Positions 12,901 through 23,996 of a DNA stretch of 64,000 bases are shown here, one piece after another (the stretch's first letter is position 1; the number at the start of each line of letters is the position of its first letter). The stretch is from Argopecten irradians (taxonomy: Eukaryota; Mollusca; Bivalvia; Pectinida; Pectinidae), in the NCBI RefSeq assembly GCF_041381155.1, contig NC_091142.1, positions 34,955,604 through 35,019,603 on the forward strand, given 5' to 3'. The position numbers were made by a program, and so were the translations under genes. The notes under the pieces are model-generated. The model was not told the DNA's origin, searched no databases, and saw only the letters and a program-made list of their open reading frames with translations.

Positions 12901-15900
12901 CTGACAGGAGAAGCCAGGGTATTTGTCCACCATCACTGGCTGTAGTACACTACCTAACACTTACCTAGTGTATTCTGACAGGAGAAGCCAGGGTATTTGT
13001 CCACCATCACTGGCTGTAGTACACTACCTAACACTTACCTAGTGTATTCTGACAGGAGAAGCCAGGGTATTTGTCCACCATCACTGGCTGTAGTACACCT
13101 ACCTAACACTTACCTAGTGTATTCTGACAGGAGAAGTCAGGGTATTTGTCCACCATCACTGGCTGTAGTACACTACCTAACACTTACCTAGTGTATTCTG
13201 ACAGGAGAAGCCAGGGTATTTGTCCACCATCACTGGCTGTAGTACACTACCTAACACTTACCTAGTGTATTCTGACAGGAGAAGTCAGGGTATTTGTCCA
13301 CCATCACTGGCTGTAGTACACTACCTAACACTTACCTAGTGTATTCTGACAGGAGAAGCCAGGGTATTTGTCCACCATCACTGGCTGTAGTACACTACCT
13401 AACACTTACCTAGTGTATTCTGACAGGAGAAGCCAGGGTATTTGTCCACCATCACTGGCTGTAGTACACTACCTAACACTTACCTAGTGTATTCTGACAG
13501 GAGAACAGGGTATTTGTCCACCATCACTGGCTGTAGTACACTACTAACACTTACCTAGTGTATTCTGACAGGAGAACCCAGGAGTATTTGTCCACCATCA
13601 CTGGCTGTAGTACACTACCTAACACTTACCTAGTGTATTCTGACAGGAGAAGTCAGGGTATTTGTCCACCATCACTGGCTGTAGTACACTACCTAACACT
13701 TACCTAGTGTATTCTGACAGGAGAAGCCAGGGTATTTGTCCACCATCACTGGCTGTAGTACACTACCTAACACTTACCTAGTGTATTCTGACAGGAGAAG
13801 TCAGGGTATTTGTCCACCATCACTGGCTGTAGTACACTACCTAACACTTACCTAGTGTATTCTGACAGGAGAAGTCAGGGTATTTGTCCACCATCACTGG
13901 CTGTAGTACACTACCTAACACTTACCTAGTGTATTCTGACAGGAGAAGCCAGGGTATTTGTCCACCATCACTGGCTGTAGTACACTACCTAACACTTACC
14001 TAGTGTATTCTGACAGGAGAAGCCAGGGTATTTGTCCACCATCACTGGCTGTAGTACACTACCTAACACTTACCTAGTGTATTCTGACAGGAGAAGCCAG
14101 GGTATTTGTCCACCATCACTGCTGTAGTACACTACCTAACACTTACCTAGTGTATTCTGACAGGAGAAGTCAGGGTATTTGTCCACCATCACTGGCTGTA
14201 GTACACTACCTAACACTTACCTAGTGTATTCTGACAGGAGAAGCCAGGGTATTTGTCCACCATCACTGGCTGTAGTACACTACCTAACACTTACCTAGTG
14301 TATTCTGACAGGAGAAGTCAGGGTATTTGTCCACCATCACTGGCTGTAGTACACTACCTAACACTTACCTAGTGTATTCTGACAGGAGAAGTCAGGGTAT
14401 TTGTCCACCATCACTGGCTGTAGTACACTACCTAACACTTACCTAGTGTATTCTGACAGGAGAAGTCAGGGTATTTGTCCACCATCACTGGCTGTAGTAC
14501 ACTACCTAACACTTACCTAGTGTATTCTGACAGGAGAAGTCAGGGTATTTGTCCACCATCACTGGCTGTAGTACACTACCTAACACTTACCTAGTGTATT
14601 CTGACAGGAGAAGCAGGGTATTTGTCCACCATCACTGGCTGTAGTACACTACCTAAACACTTACCTAGTGTATTCTGACAGGAGAAGTCAGGGTATTTGT
14701 CCACCATCACTGGCTGTAGTACACTACCTAACACTTACCTAGTGTATTCTGACAGGAGAAGTCAGGGTATTTGTCCACCATCACTGGCTGTAGTACACTA
14801 CCTAACACTTACCTAGTGTATTCTGACAGGAGAAGCCAGGGTATTTGTCCACCATCACTGGCTGTAGTACATTACCTAACACTTACCTAGTGTATTCTGA
14901 CAGGAGAAGTCAGGGTATTTGTCCACCATCACTGGCTGTAGTACACTACCTAACACTTACCTAGTGTATTCTGACAGGAGAAGTCAGGGTATTTGTCCAC
15001 CATCACTGGCTGTAGTACACTACCTAACACTTACCTAGTGTATTCTGACAGGAGAAGCCAGGGTATTTGTCCACCATCACTGGCTGTAGTACACTACCTA
15101 ACACTTACCTAGTGTATTCTGACAGGAGAAGTCAGGGTATTTGTCCACCATCACTGGCTGTAGTACACTACCTAACACTTACCTAGTGTATTCTGACAGG
15201 AGAAGTCAGGGTATTTGTCCACCATCACTGGCTGTAGTACACTACCTAACACTTACCTAGTGTATTCTGACAGGAGAAGTCAGGGTATTTGTCCACCATC
15301 ACTGGCTGTAGTACACTACCTAACACTTACCTAGTGTATTCTGACAGGAGAAGTCAGGGTATTTGTCCACCATCACTGGCTGTAGTACACTACCTAACAC
15401 TTACCTAGTGTATTCTGACAGGAGAAGCCAGGGTATTTGTCCACCATCACTGGCTGTAGTACACTACCTAACACTTACCTAGTGTATTCTGACAGGAGAA
15501 GCCAGGGTATTTGTCCACCATCACTGGCTGTAGTACACTACCTAACGAGGGTACTTTACCTAGTGTATTCTGACAGGAGAAGCCAGGGTATTTGTCCACC
15601 ATCACTGGCTGTAGTACACTACCTAACACTTACCTAGTGTATTCTGACAGGAGAAGCCAGGGTATTTGTCCACCATCACTGGCTGTAGTACACTACCTAA
15701 CACTTACCTAGTGTATTCTGACAGGAGAAGTCAGGGTATTTGTCCACCATCACTGGCTGTAGTACACTTACCTAACACTTACCTAGTGTATTCTGACAGG
15801 AGAAGTCAGGGTATTTGTCCACCATCACTGGCTGTAGTACACTACCTAACACTTACCTAGTGTATTCTGACAGGAGAAGTCAGGGTATTTGTCCACCATC

Positions 15901-18900
15901 ACTGGCTGTAGTACACTACCTAACACTTACCTAGTGTATTCTGACAGGAGAAGTCAGGGTATTTGTCCACCATCACTGGCTGTAGTACACTACCTAACAC
16001 TTACCTAGTGTATTCTGACAGGAGAAGTCAGGGTATTTGTCCACCATCACTGGCTGTAGTACACTACCTAACACTTACCTAGTGTATTCTGACAGGAGAA
16101 GCCAGGGTATTTGTCCACCATCACTGGCTGTAGTACACTACCTAACACTTACCTAGTGTATTCTGACAGGAGAAGTCAGGGTATTTGTCCACCATCACTG
16201 GCTGTAGTACACTACCTAACACTTACCTAGTGTATTCTGACAGGAGAAGCCAGGGTATTTGTCCACCATCACTGGCTGTAGTACACTACCTAACACTTAC
16301 CTAGTGTATTCTGACAGGAGAAGCCAGGGTATTTGTCCACCATCACTGGCTGTAGTACACTAACACTTAACTTATTGTGACAGGATCAGCCAGGGTATTT
16401 GTTGATATCTGGCTGTATGTAAACTTTCTTTAGATTCAGCAGCTGGTTGAGCGAAAGAAACTTTCTGGATTCAGCAGCTGGGAGCAGTCTGGATGTTCTC
16501 CATGACGATAAGAGCGTCAGCAGTACGGTAGAGATGTGACAGAGTAAGAACTGCATTATAATTCTGGACAATCACCTCTCCCATACTGAAACAAAACAAA
16601 GGTTTGATACAAATTATAATTTATAGTATAACCCCTCTAACTCAAACCACCATTCTTCAAATATCCCCCATTCGTCAAACTAATCGCATGGTCCTGACCA
16701 CATTTCATGTAACAAAACCCTGGATAGCTCAAACAGCTATTCGTCAAATACCCCTTATCTCTCAAATAGAAATATATCCCTGTTTCATCAAATACAAACA
16801 TGTAGTATTAAAACATGTATCCATCACACATGTGTTCAACCCTAAAGAAATTTTCAAAAAGTATTTTATGTAATACATATATGTTTTCAATTTGATATAG
16901 CTATGATAAACCACTTTTATAAAGATTCATAATGCTGAAAATCATGGTAATTAAAATGTCATTGACATATATTGTTTGTCAGAGTTTGAGACAAACCATT
17001 TAACTATCGATGATCGATCATGACCAACTTTTAGTGAATCAAATACACTGTATTCCTCGAACTATTGATCGCTGTTTGAGGTATTAGAGTTTTAGAGAAT
17101 GGTATATAATTTTTTCATATATTAGTTGTTTTAAATTAATCATTGTTTTCAATTAAAAAAGTATTTGTTAAATCCAGAATTAAATTTTTTAAGGCTATCT
17201 AATGATAGCAATAAATTGTTTTTCCTTAAATAAATAACCTTATTAAAACTTATAAGAATATACAATGATTTTAGAAACAAAATTCTGAATATAATTTTGT
17301 AAAATCAACAAGTCAAAATTAGAAGGGTTTTATGAAATATATTGAATAAATCAAAAACTGTTTACACAAGACTTTACCCTTTTTCAATCAATATCTTTCA
17401 AAACTTTCGAAGCAATATGAAAGTAAATTGGTAATTAATTTTTAACAAATAATTTTAAGATACATTGAAAGCCAATTCCTGTATATACCTGTATGGAAGA
17501 ACAACCTGGTTGAGAAGGAAGGAATGAGGAAACTCGTCTTTTATACACTCTGTGATGTATGCTCCCACCCCTGACCCTGTCCCTCCTGCTACACTCATCA
17601 GAGATAAGAAGCCAGACAGGTTGTCACATTTCTCAGCCTCTCTTTGGACCATCTCCATGACCTTGACCTCCTGTCCGTGACCATGGATACAGTAGCCATG
17701 TGCCCAGTTGTTCCCCGATCCTTTCTGTTGACAAAGTTGTTGTTTGGCTGGATACATCCATTGTCCAGTTTTCTTGGCATCACTACAGGTCTGGGCTATC
17801 ACCTAAATAAATAAAACGCCAAATATACCTCAAGGTCAGACTCAAGGTCAGGGCAATCACCTAAATAAATACAGCACCAAATATACCTCAAGGTCAGACT
17901 CAAGGTCAGAGCTATCACCTAAATAAATAAAACACCAAATATACATCAAGGTTAGGCCTAAGGTCAGGGTCATCACTTAATTAAATAATACACCAAATAT
18001 AACTCAAGGTCAGGCTCAAGGTCATAGCTATCACCTTAATAAATACAGCACCAAAACAATATCTCAAGGTCAGGCTCAAGGTCATGGTCATCACCGTAAG
18101 AAATAAAACAACAAACATAACTCAATTTCAGGGCTATCGATCATCTAAGTTAAGAAAAACTAACTTAGGTACATACATATTAAACATATTTTTAATCACG
18201 ATCTCTAATAGCTACATAGGGAGTTCAACATAGTGACTGGGACTTCACATTCACTACATATCTATGAATAAGACTTACCAAGGGTAAACATGCCTGATTT
18301 TTAACACAAAATATCAAAATATTTTATCATGAGGAATTTAGAAATATCCCTAGATATGTGTGGCCAGCTCACTGTCTCCAAATGGGACATGACTAAAGGG
18401 AAACAGAATATGGCTATCACTAAGCTAATTTTGATGGCAGAATATAAAAAAAGTTCAAATGTTATTTATTTTAATAAATTAAACAAAATCTTCTAGTCTA
18501 TGAATGGTTTTATTGTAAATATTTCTGAATAAACTAGAATGTCTTGGTTATTGAAAGAAATCTGACATTTCACATGTATCACAAGTACTCTGCCTATTTG
18601 GTATTGTTGCATCTTTAAAGAATACATATCTTGAAACAGTTTGTAGATACTAGCTCTGTACCAGGCTAAGCCCAAGTTGTTGTTTTTTGTTCAAGAACTT
18701 TCATTTTCATTACCAAAACAAAATCAGAATTGTCCTAAAATGATGTAACTGTTCAAGGACATAAACAAAATGAAAGACAAGGTCAGCTGAACATTACCTT
18801 TGGTTCCATATCCACCATTACTGCCCGGGCTTCAGGTACACCGTCTTTGGTATGGTCGTTGTAGAAAAACCGAGACAGAACCTCTTCTTTATAGGCTTGG

Positions 18901-19343
18901 TTCTTATCAGGGGCAACCTTTATAACATAGTATTATATATCACACACTTCGTCAATAACCACACATCACACTTTATACAAAAGTTACATAAACATGTTCA
19001 CAAGGACATGTATTCTGTCATTGCAGGTTGTAGAGTTACCATCCTTGTGTGTATGTATCCTTCGTGACTGAAACTCGCGTTGTTGTCTCTAAATAGTATA
19101 TATGACATTACACTTGAAATCACATGTCACAATCAATACCTAACTATGCAAACACAGAATATTAAGACTTGAACCAGCAACCCCTGAACCTTAATTGAAA
19201 TGCTCTGTTTTTATCTATGATAGTGTATATTTACGAACCTGTGTTTGAGAGGGTTTAGTGAGAACATCATCGATGAAGGTCTGGAAGAGCTGACCTCCGA
19301 CCTGATTCCCACACTGACCAAGCTGTAGTGTAATCACAGACAT
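9499..19343 (-). CDS. TUBD1: Delta-tubulin gene, six exons (exon 4 damaged)
   Basis: Delta-tubulin is a centriole/basal-body tubulin needed for triplet microtubules. Coding exons in gene order: 19343-19239, 18917-18798, 17802-17489, 16585 to about 16301, 10978-10814, 9902-9499. Splice phases agree at every junction except around exon 4. Visible landmarks: tubulin N-terminus [16 protein letters not shown], the nucleotide-binding signature [19 protein letters not shown], the delta-specific [10 protein letters not shown] and [11 protein letters not shown], and the C-terminus [21 protein letters not shown]; all align with human delta-tubulin by recall. The middle of exon 4 (about 16500-16376) is out of frame and roughly 30 nt too short, so the gene as written would not yield a full protein. 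Two minisatellites duplicate its own splice sites (see separate entries). Identity is very secure; functionality is uncertain because array-edge sequence may be misassembled. Confidence 0.93.
10100..10500. repeat. Second block of the 'CCAAGATGGC' repeat in TUBD1 intron 5
   Basis: About 2.5 further units of the repeat seen at 6320-6790 (ccaagatggcggtctgttggccatc, then aatatgcacaac, then agtactttctgaaa). They are followed at 10503-10575 by 'acggacggacgg' and two copies of a 27-bp phrase containing 'ctgaccatggaccacggatga'. Intronic. Confidence 0.6.
10814..10978 (-). CDS. TUBD1: TUBD1 exon 5
   Basis: Acceptor cttttctacag/GG at 10978 and donor GGAAG/gtaagtatgcg at 10813. Encodes [20 protein letters not shown] through [20 protein letters not shown] to AAMEEG. 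The first codon is completed by the final G of the exon 4 sequence CTA-G, giving [13 protein letters not shown], which identifies the 74-bp array unit as exon 4 sequence. Confidence 0.94.
10979..11805. other. TUBD1 intron 4, part between exon 5 and the array
   Basis: AT-rich intron sequence. No gene, no recognisable mobile element. On the gene strand the sequence just past the last array donor reads gtaaatagtgtataattc, the likely ancestral start of intron 4. Confidence 0.6.
11806..16376 (-). repeat. 74-bp minisatellite of TUBD1 exon 4 end plus 5' splice site, about 62 copies
   Basis: Unit of 74 bp repeated head to tail about 62 times. Read on the gene strand each unit is AGTGTACTACAGCCAGTGAT... 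ending AATACACTAG/GTAAGTGTTAGGT. It translates as [21 protein letters not shown], the delta-tubulin segment equivalent to human SVFQP...NPLG, directly before [10 protein letters not shown] of exon 5. So each unit is about the last 60 nt of exon 4 plus the first 14 nt of intron 4, with a near-perfect GTAAGT donor. Most copies are identical apart from one alternating base (gaagCcaggg or gaagTcaggg on the + strand; PGF or PDF in protein). Degenerate copies lie near 12024, 12080, 12650 and at the gene-proximal end. The unit is not a multiple of three, and reading past a donor gives L-G-K-C-stop. Confidence 0.92.
16301..16585 (-). CDS. TUBD1: TUBD1 exon 4, disrupted
   Basis: Acceptor ttgttttgtttcag/T at 16585. 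Opens with [21 protein letters not shown] then [10 protein letters not shown] in correct phase, then reaches TGA near 16463. Beyond that, family-like fragments lie in different frames (QLLNPE, KVSFAQ, LNQLLN), about 79 nt where human has 111 nt between the ENDAIH and FQP codons. A short direct duplication (CCAGCTGCTGAATC, near 16433 and 16472) lies inside the damage. A diverged first array copy follows (QPDINKYPG). The first canonical donor of the array is at 16300. Real decay or an assembly artefact at the array edge are both possible. Confidence 0.75.
16586..17488. other. TUBD1 intron 3, no other feature
   Basis: Very AT-rich intron of about 0.9 kb between donor CATACAG/gtatat (17488) and acceptor tttcag/TATGGG (16586). 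I see no mobile element or ORF with family resemblance. Confidence 0.6.
17489..17802 (-). CDS. TUBD1: TUBD1 exon 3 with the tubulin GTP-binding signature
   Basis: Begins [18 protein letters not shown] directly after VDMEPK of exon 2. It holds [37 protein letters not shown] (quoted in parts: the signature is GGTGSG) and ends LNQVVLPY-S. Its acceptor, ttatttatttag/GTGATAGCC at 17802, is the first of a set of tandem look-alikes running into intron 2. Confidence 0.94.
17796..18125 (-). repeat. 58-bp minisatellite carrying the TUBD1 exon 3 acceptor, about 6 copies
   Basis: On the + strand 'atcacctaaataaata...caccaaatatacctcaaggtcagactcaaggtcaggg' recurs about every 58 bp. On the gene strand each unit contains tttatttag/GTGATAGC or a close variant, i.e. 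the real exon 3 acceptor and the first eight or so exon bases. The second and third copies keep the AG/GTGAT core exactly; the fourth to sixth are degenerating (ttaattaag/TGATG, tttattaag/GTGATAG, ttcttacg/GTGATG). Copies lie upstream of exon 3 within intron 2. Confidence 0.85.
18126..18797. other. TUBD1 intron 2, remainder
   Basis: AT-rich intron sequence, no recognised element. Bounded by donor CCAAAG/gtaatg at 18797. Confidence 0.55.
18798..18917 (-). CDS. TUBD1: TUBD1 exon 2
   Basis: Exactly 40 codons, in phase at both ends: [20 protein letters not shown] then [20 protein letters not shown]. Acceptor ttataaag/GTTGCC at 18918 and donor AAAG/gtaatgttc at 18797. [12 protein letters not shown] matches the tubulin RAVLVDMEPKV block. 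Confidence 0.93.
19239..19343 (-). CDS. TUBD1: TUBD1 exon 1 with start codon
   Basis: ATG at 19343-19341. Encodes [20 protein letters not shown] then [15 protein letters not shown], ending on a whole codon at donor ACACAG/gttcgtaa. The start equals that of other tubulins (M[13 protein letters not shown]), so it is well supported. Confidence 0.93.
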
Positions 19344-19439
19344 CACCGGTCATCCCATGTGGTCACACATGACTGAACAGCAATTTAATACTCAACTATG
19401 TCACTGAAAAACAAAATAAATACAGGTTACGTAATACAA

Positions 19440-19575
19440 ATTATATATATATATACATATAAACAAGGTTTGTATTATGAATTATATAATTCATAACACA
19501 AAACTTGTATATATGTATATATTATATACATATTACAGGTTATGTATAATGAATTACATATATATATCACAAGTT
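19440..19575. repeat. AT-rich palindromic stretch upstream of TUBD1
   Basis: Alternating ata/tat sequence with an inverted pair aaacaaggttt...aaaacttgt around tgaattatataattca. Able to form a cruciform; no coding. Confidence 0.5.
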
Positions 19576-19689
19576 AAAATCATCCTGACAATATCAAACT
19601 TTCATATATACCCATAGGGGTAATACATTTATAGTAGGAGCAAAGATGTCAAAAAACAGTTGGAAATATCAATTACCGCCAGAAATTAC

Positions 19690-20568
19690 AAAAATATCTC
19701 AATAGTGATGATACAATGTTGTGATGGTACAATGTTGTGGTGATGGTACAATGTTGTGGTGTTACAATGTTGTTGTGATGGTACAATGTTGTGGTGATGG
19801 TACAATGTTGTGGTGATGTTACAATGTTGTGATGTTACAATGTTTTGATGATGTTACAATGTTGTGATGTTACAATGTTGTGATGTTACAATGTTGTGAT
19901 GTTACAATGTTTTGATGATGTTACAATGTTGCGATGTTACAATGTTGTGATGTTACAATTTGTGATGTGTGATGTTACAATGTTTTGATGATGTTACAAT
20001 GTTGTGATGTTACAATGTTTGTGATGTTACAATGTTGTGATGTTACAATGTTGTGGTGTTACAATGTTGTGATGTTACAATGTTGTGATGTTACAATGTT
20101 GTGATGTTACAATGTTGTGATGTTACAATGTTGTGATGTTACAATGTTGTGATGTTACAATGTTGTGATGTTACAATGTTGTGATGGTTACAATGTTTGT
20201 GATGTTACAATGTGGTGATGTTACAATGTTGTGATGTTACAATGTTTGGTGATGTTACAATGTTGTGATGTTACAATGTTGTGGTGTTACAATGTTGTGA
20301 TGTTACAATGTTGTGATGTTACAATGTTGTGATGTTACAATGTTGTGATGTTACAATGTTGTGATGTTACAATGTTGTGATGTTACAATGTTTGTGGTGA
20401 TGTTACAATGTTGTGATGTTACAATGTTTTGTTGTGATGTTACAATGTTGTGATGTTACAATGTTGTGTGATGTTACAATGTTGTGATGTTACAATGTTG
20501 TGATGTTACAAATGTTATGTTGTGTGTGTTACAATGTTGTGATGTTACAATGTTGTGATGTTACAATG
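19690..20568. repeat. 16-bp minisatellite, block 1
   Basis: Unit gatgttacaatgttgt repeated dozens of times with small length variants. It is interrupted at 20569 by a TTAA-flanked MITE. Confidence 0.92.
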
Positions 20569-20572
20569 TTAA

Positions 20573-21087
20573 AGCCACACTATACGTAACTATCAACAAA
20601 AATTCAAGTAAAATTTGACTCAGATATTGTTGTACATTTGTATTGTAGATGTAGTTGAAATTAAAGTATATTAAAGAATATTTATAATTTTTTTTAATAA
20701 CTTTGGTGGTACAGCAGTTGTTGAAAGTCGATACATGTAAACATGCCTTCATTTTAAACTGGTCGCCATAGAAGTTATGATTATTGCCGAACGGAAGTGC
20801 AAAGTTCATGAACCGTTTTTGGAAGAGTTCGGACAGAGTTACGTTAGTTAATGTCACATGACGTTCTCGGCAACGACATTGTTACAATCGTCGGCTAATA
20901 TCAGCTTGTTTGACTAAGTGGGACCACCTAGCGATATTTACATATTTATTTGATTTCATCAAAATATTCCGAATCATAATACTCATCTTGACTTCGATTT
21001 TGTCTATCTCTGCATGGCTTACAACATGATTTTTTTTACATTGATTCTAAATCATGAAAAAAATAAGAAAGATACGGTATTGGGCCT
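20573..21087. mobile_element. TTAA-flanked MITE, AGCCACACTA...GGGCCT type
   Basis: About 515 bp flanked on both sides by TTAA (20569-20572 and 21088-21091) with imperfect terminal inverted repeats (TTAAAGCCAC and GGGCCTTTAA). No ORF with transposase similarity. TTAA target duplication is characteristic of piggyBac-type transposition. It sits inside the 16-bp minisatellite and is repeated at 21900-22394. Confidence 0.75.
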
Positions 21088-21091
21088 TTAA

Positions 21092-21899
21092 GGTATTACA
21101 ATGTTGTGATATTACAATGTTGTGGTGCTACAATGTTGTGATGTTAAACATTTTAAGATATCACAATTTTGTTGATGTTACAATGTTGTGATGTAACAAT
21201 GTTGTGATGTTACAATGTTGTGATGTTACAATGTTGTGATGTTACAATGTTGTGGTGAACAATGTTGTGATGTTACAATGTTGTGTTGTGATGTTACAAT
21301 GTTGTGATTTGTTGTGATGTTACAATGTTGTGATGTTACAATGTTGTGATGTTACAATGTTGTGATGTTACAATGTTGTGATGTTACAATGTTGTGTGTT
21401 TGTGATGTTACAATGTTGTGATGTTACAATGTTGTGGTGTTACAATGTTGTGATGTTACAATGTTGTGATGTTACAATGTTGTGTGTTACAATGTTGTGA
21501 TGTTACAATGTTGTGGTGTTACAATGTTGTGATGTTACAATGTTGTGGTGTTACAATGTTGATGTGTTACAATGTTGTGGTGTTACAATGTTGTGATGTT
21601 ACAATGTTGTGATGTTACAATGTTGTGATGTTACAATGTTGTGATGTTACAATGTTGTTGTTACAATGTGGTGGTGCTACAATGTTGTGATGTTACAATG
21701 TTGTGATGTTACAATGTTGTGGTGCTACAATGTTGTGATGTTACAATGTTGTGGTGTTACAATGTTGTGATGTTACAATGTTGTGATGTTACAATGTTGT
21801 GATGTTACAATGTTGTGATGTTACAATGGGGGGGGGGGTTGTGATGTTACAATGTTGTGTGTTATTTTACAATGTTGTGATGTTACAATGTTGATGTTT
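21092..21899. repeat. 16-bp minisatellite, block 2
   Basis: Same gatgttacaatgttgt unit. Begins with a distinctive degenerate stretch (taagatatcacaattttg near 21155) that recurs after the second MITE copy. A G-run lies near 21829. Confidence 0.9.
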
Positions 21900-22394
21900 G
21901 CCACACTATACGTAACTATCAACAAAAATTCAAGTAAAATTTGACTCAGATATTGTTAGTATTTGTAGATGTAGTTGGAATTAAGGTATATTAAAGAATA
22001 TTTATAATTTTTTTTAAATAACTTTGGTGTGTTGAAAGTCGATACAATGTAAACATGCCTTCATTTTAAACTGGTCGCCATAGAAGTTATGATTATTGAA
22101 GTGTCATACGTTTTTTGGAAGAGTTCGGGACAGACCTTACGTAGTTACGGGAGTCACATGACGTTCTCGGCAACACGTTACAATGTCAGGCTAATTTTCG
22201 GCTTGTTTGACTAAGTGGGACCCACCTGGTGATATTTAATATTTATTTGATTTTCATCAAAATATTCCGAATCATAATCACTGATCTTGACTTCGATTTA
22301 GTCCATTCTCTGCATTGGCTTACAAACATGATTTTTTTTCAACATTCTTCTAAATCATGAAAAATAAATAAGAAATGGATACGGTATAAGGGCT
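21900..22394. mobile_element. Second copy of the TTAA MITE, duplicated with its flank
   Basis: Matches 20573-21087 along its length but with many small indels. Its 3' flank (ggtatacaatg..., then aaggtatccacaattttg near 22460) also matches the flank of the first copy. So it arose by segmental duplication of about 1.3 kb, not by a second insertion. Confidence 0.75.
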
Positions 22395-22398
22395 TTAA

Positions 22399-23425
22399 GG
22401 TATACAATGTTGTGTTATTACAATGTTGTGGTGCTTACAATGTTTTGATGTTACAATGTTAAGGTATCCACAATTTTGTAATGTATAAATTGTTGTGATG
22501 TAACAATGTTGTGATGTTACAAATGTTGTGGTGCTTTACAATGTTGTGATGTTAACTATGTTGGTGATTTTACAATTTTGATTTATTACAATTGAATGTT
22601 GTGGTGCCTACAATGTTTACAATGTTGTGATGTTACTATGTTGTGGCATTTACAATGTTGTGATGTTTACAATGTTTGTGATGTTTCAATGTTGCGGTGT
22701 ACAATGTTGTGCAATGTTACAATGTTGGTGATGTTATAATGTATGTGGTGTTACAATGTTGTGATGTTATTACAATGTTGTGGTGTTACAATGTAGTGAA
22801 GTTACAATGTTGTGATGTTACAATGTTTGTGTGTTACAATGTGTGATGTTTACAATGTTTACAATGTACAATGTTGTGTGTTACAATGTTGTGATGTTAC
22901 AATGTTGTGATGGTGTTACAATGTGTTGTGTGTGATGTTACTACAATGTGTTGTGATGTTACAATGTGTTGTGTTGTGGTGTTACAATGTTGTGGTGCTA
23001 CAATGTTGTTGTGATGTTACAATTTTGTGGTTACAATGTTGTGGTGCTACAATGTTGTGGTGCTACAATGTTGTGTGATGTTACAATGTTGTGGTGTTAC
23101 AATATTGTGTACAATGTTACAATGTTGTGTGTTACAATGTTGTGGTGTTACAATGTTGTATGTAAATGTTGTGGTGTTACAATGTTGTGTGCTACAATGT
23201 TGTGATGTTACAATGTGTGTGTTACAATGTGTGATGTTACAATGTTGTGGTGTTACAATGTTGTGATGTTACAATGTTGTGGTGTTACAATGTGTGATGT
23301 TACAATGTTGTGATGTTACAAAGTTGTGATGTTACAATGTTAATTTTGTGATGTTACAATGTTGTGATGTTGCGATGTTGGCGTGTGTTACAATGGCGTG
23401 ATGTTACAATGTTGTGATGTTACGA
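22399..23425. repeat. 16-bp minisatellite, block 3 (degenerate)
   Basis: Same unit as blocks 1 and 2 with more base and length variation (ggtgctacaatg, ggtgttacaatg). Short ORFs across it only translate the repeat (CCGVTML-like) and are not genes. Confidence 0.85.
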
Positions 23426-23599
23426 TATACTCATTTTCCAATATGAGGGTTAAGATATATTGAAATACTGATGGTAAAACACTTTTTAAAGTCAACATCT
23501 TCCATCCTTTTGGTGATTGTGACATTATCTTTTGAGATAAATTTTGTGATGTCATAATCACTGGAAGGTGGGATATTTGAATCAAATATGGTAAATCAT

Positions 23600-23996
23600 T
23601 ATTTATACCCACTTCAATACCCAGGACCAATATAGATATGGTGTTAACATGGTATTTCAGACGAATAATTCTAAACCAGTTTGACTCATTTCCAATTCAA
23701 ACTAAGCAAATAATGTTCATAACTGTGTTTTTCCTATTTAAACTATTATAATAGTAAATTAGACTCCCTCCCCAAGAGAAAATCTGAGATACAAGAGCCA
23801 TGTAATTCACACTTTTTGTAAAGGACCTTAAGACCTTTCCATCTATGAAGAGTATTTGATTCTACCACATCTGTGAGTGGAAAAGAAGATTTTTTGAAAT
23901 TGTACCCCCTTTGGCCCCTAGCTCCAACAGCACAACTACACACAGCGAAGGAAAAAGGCGATTAGAATAGGTCACCTGAGACTTCAGGTGACCCAA
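23600..23996 (+). mobile_element. 3' fragment of the GGTGACCTAAAA-type composite element
   Basis: Carries one core unit of the 7935-9464 element (ataattctaaaccagtttgactcatttcc, then gaccttaagacctttccatctatgaagag in separate pieces) and the 3' hairpin AGGTCACCTGAGACTTCAGGTGACC. 5' truncated. Confidence 0.6.

Noticed and set aside
12997-15860. ORFs with [22 protein letters not shown] repeats (+ strand)
   Set aside because: Antisense reading of the 74-bp TUBD1 array; the coding sense is the minus strand.
11806-16376. CRISPR-like array
   Set aside because: Units are contiguous with no unique spacers, and the sequence is a eukaryotic exon/intron boundary.
22966-23266. ORFs of about 79 codons rich in C, V and M (CCGVTML)
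   Set aside because: They are translations of the 16-bp minisatellite and have no other support.
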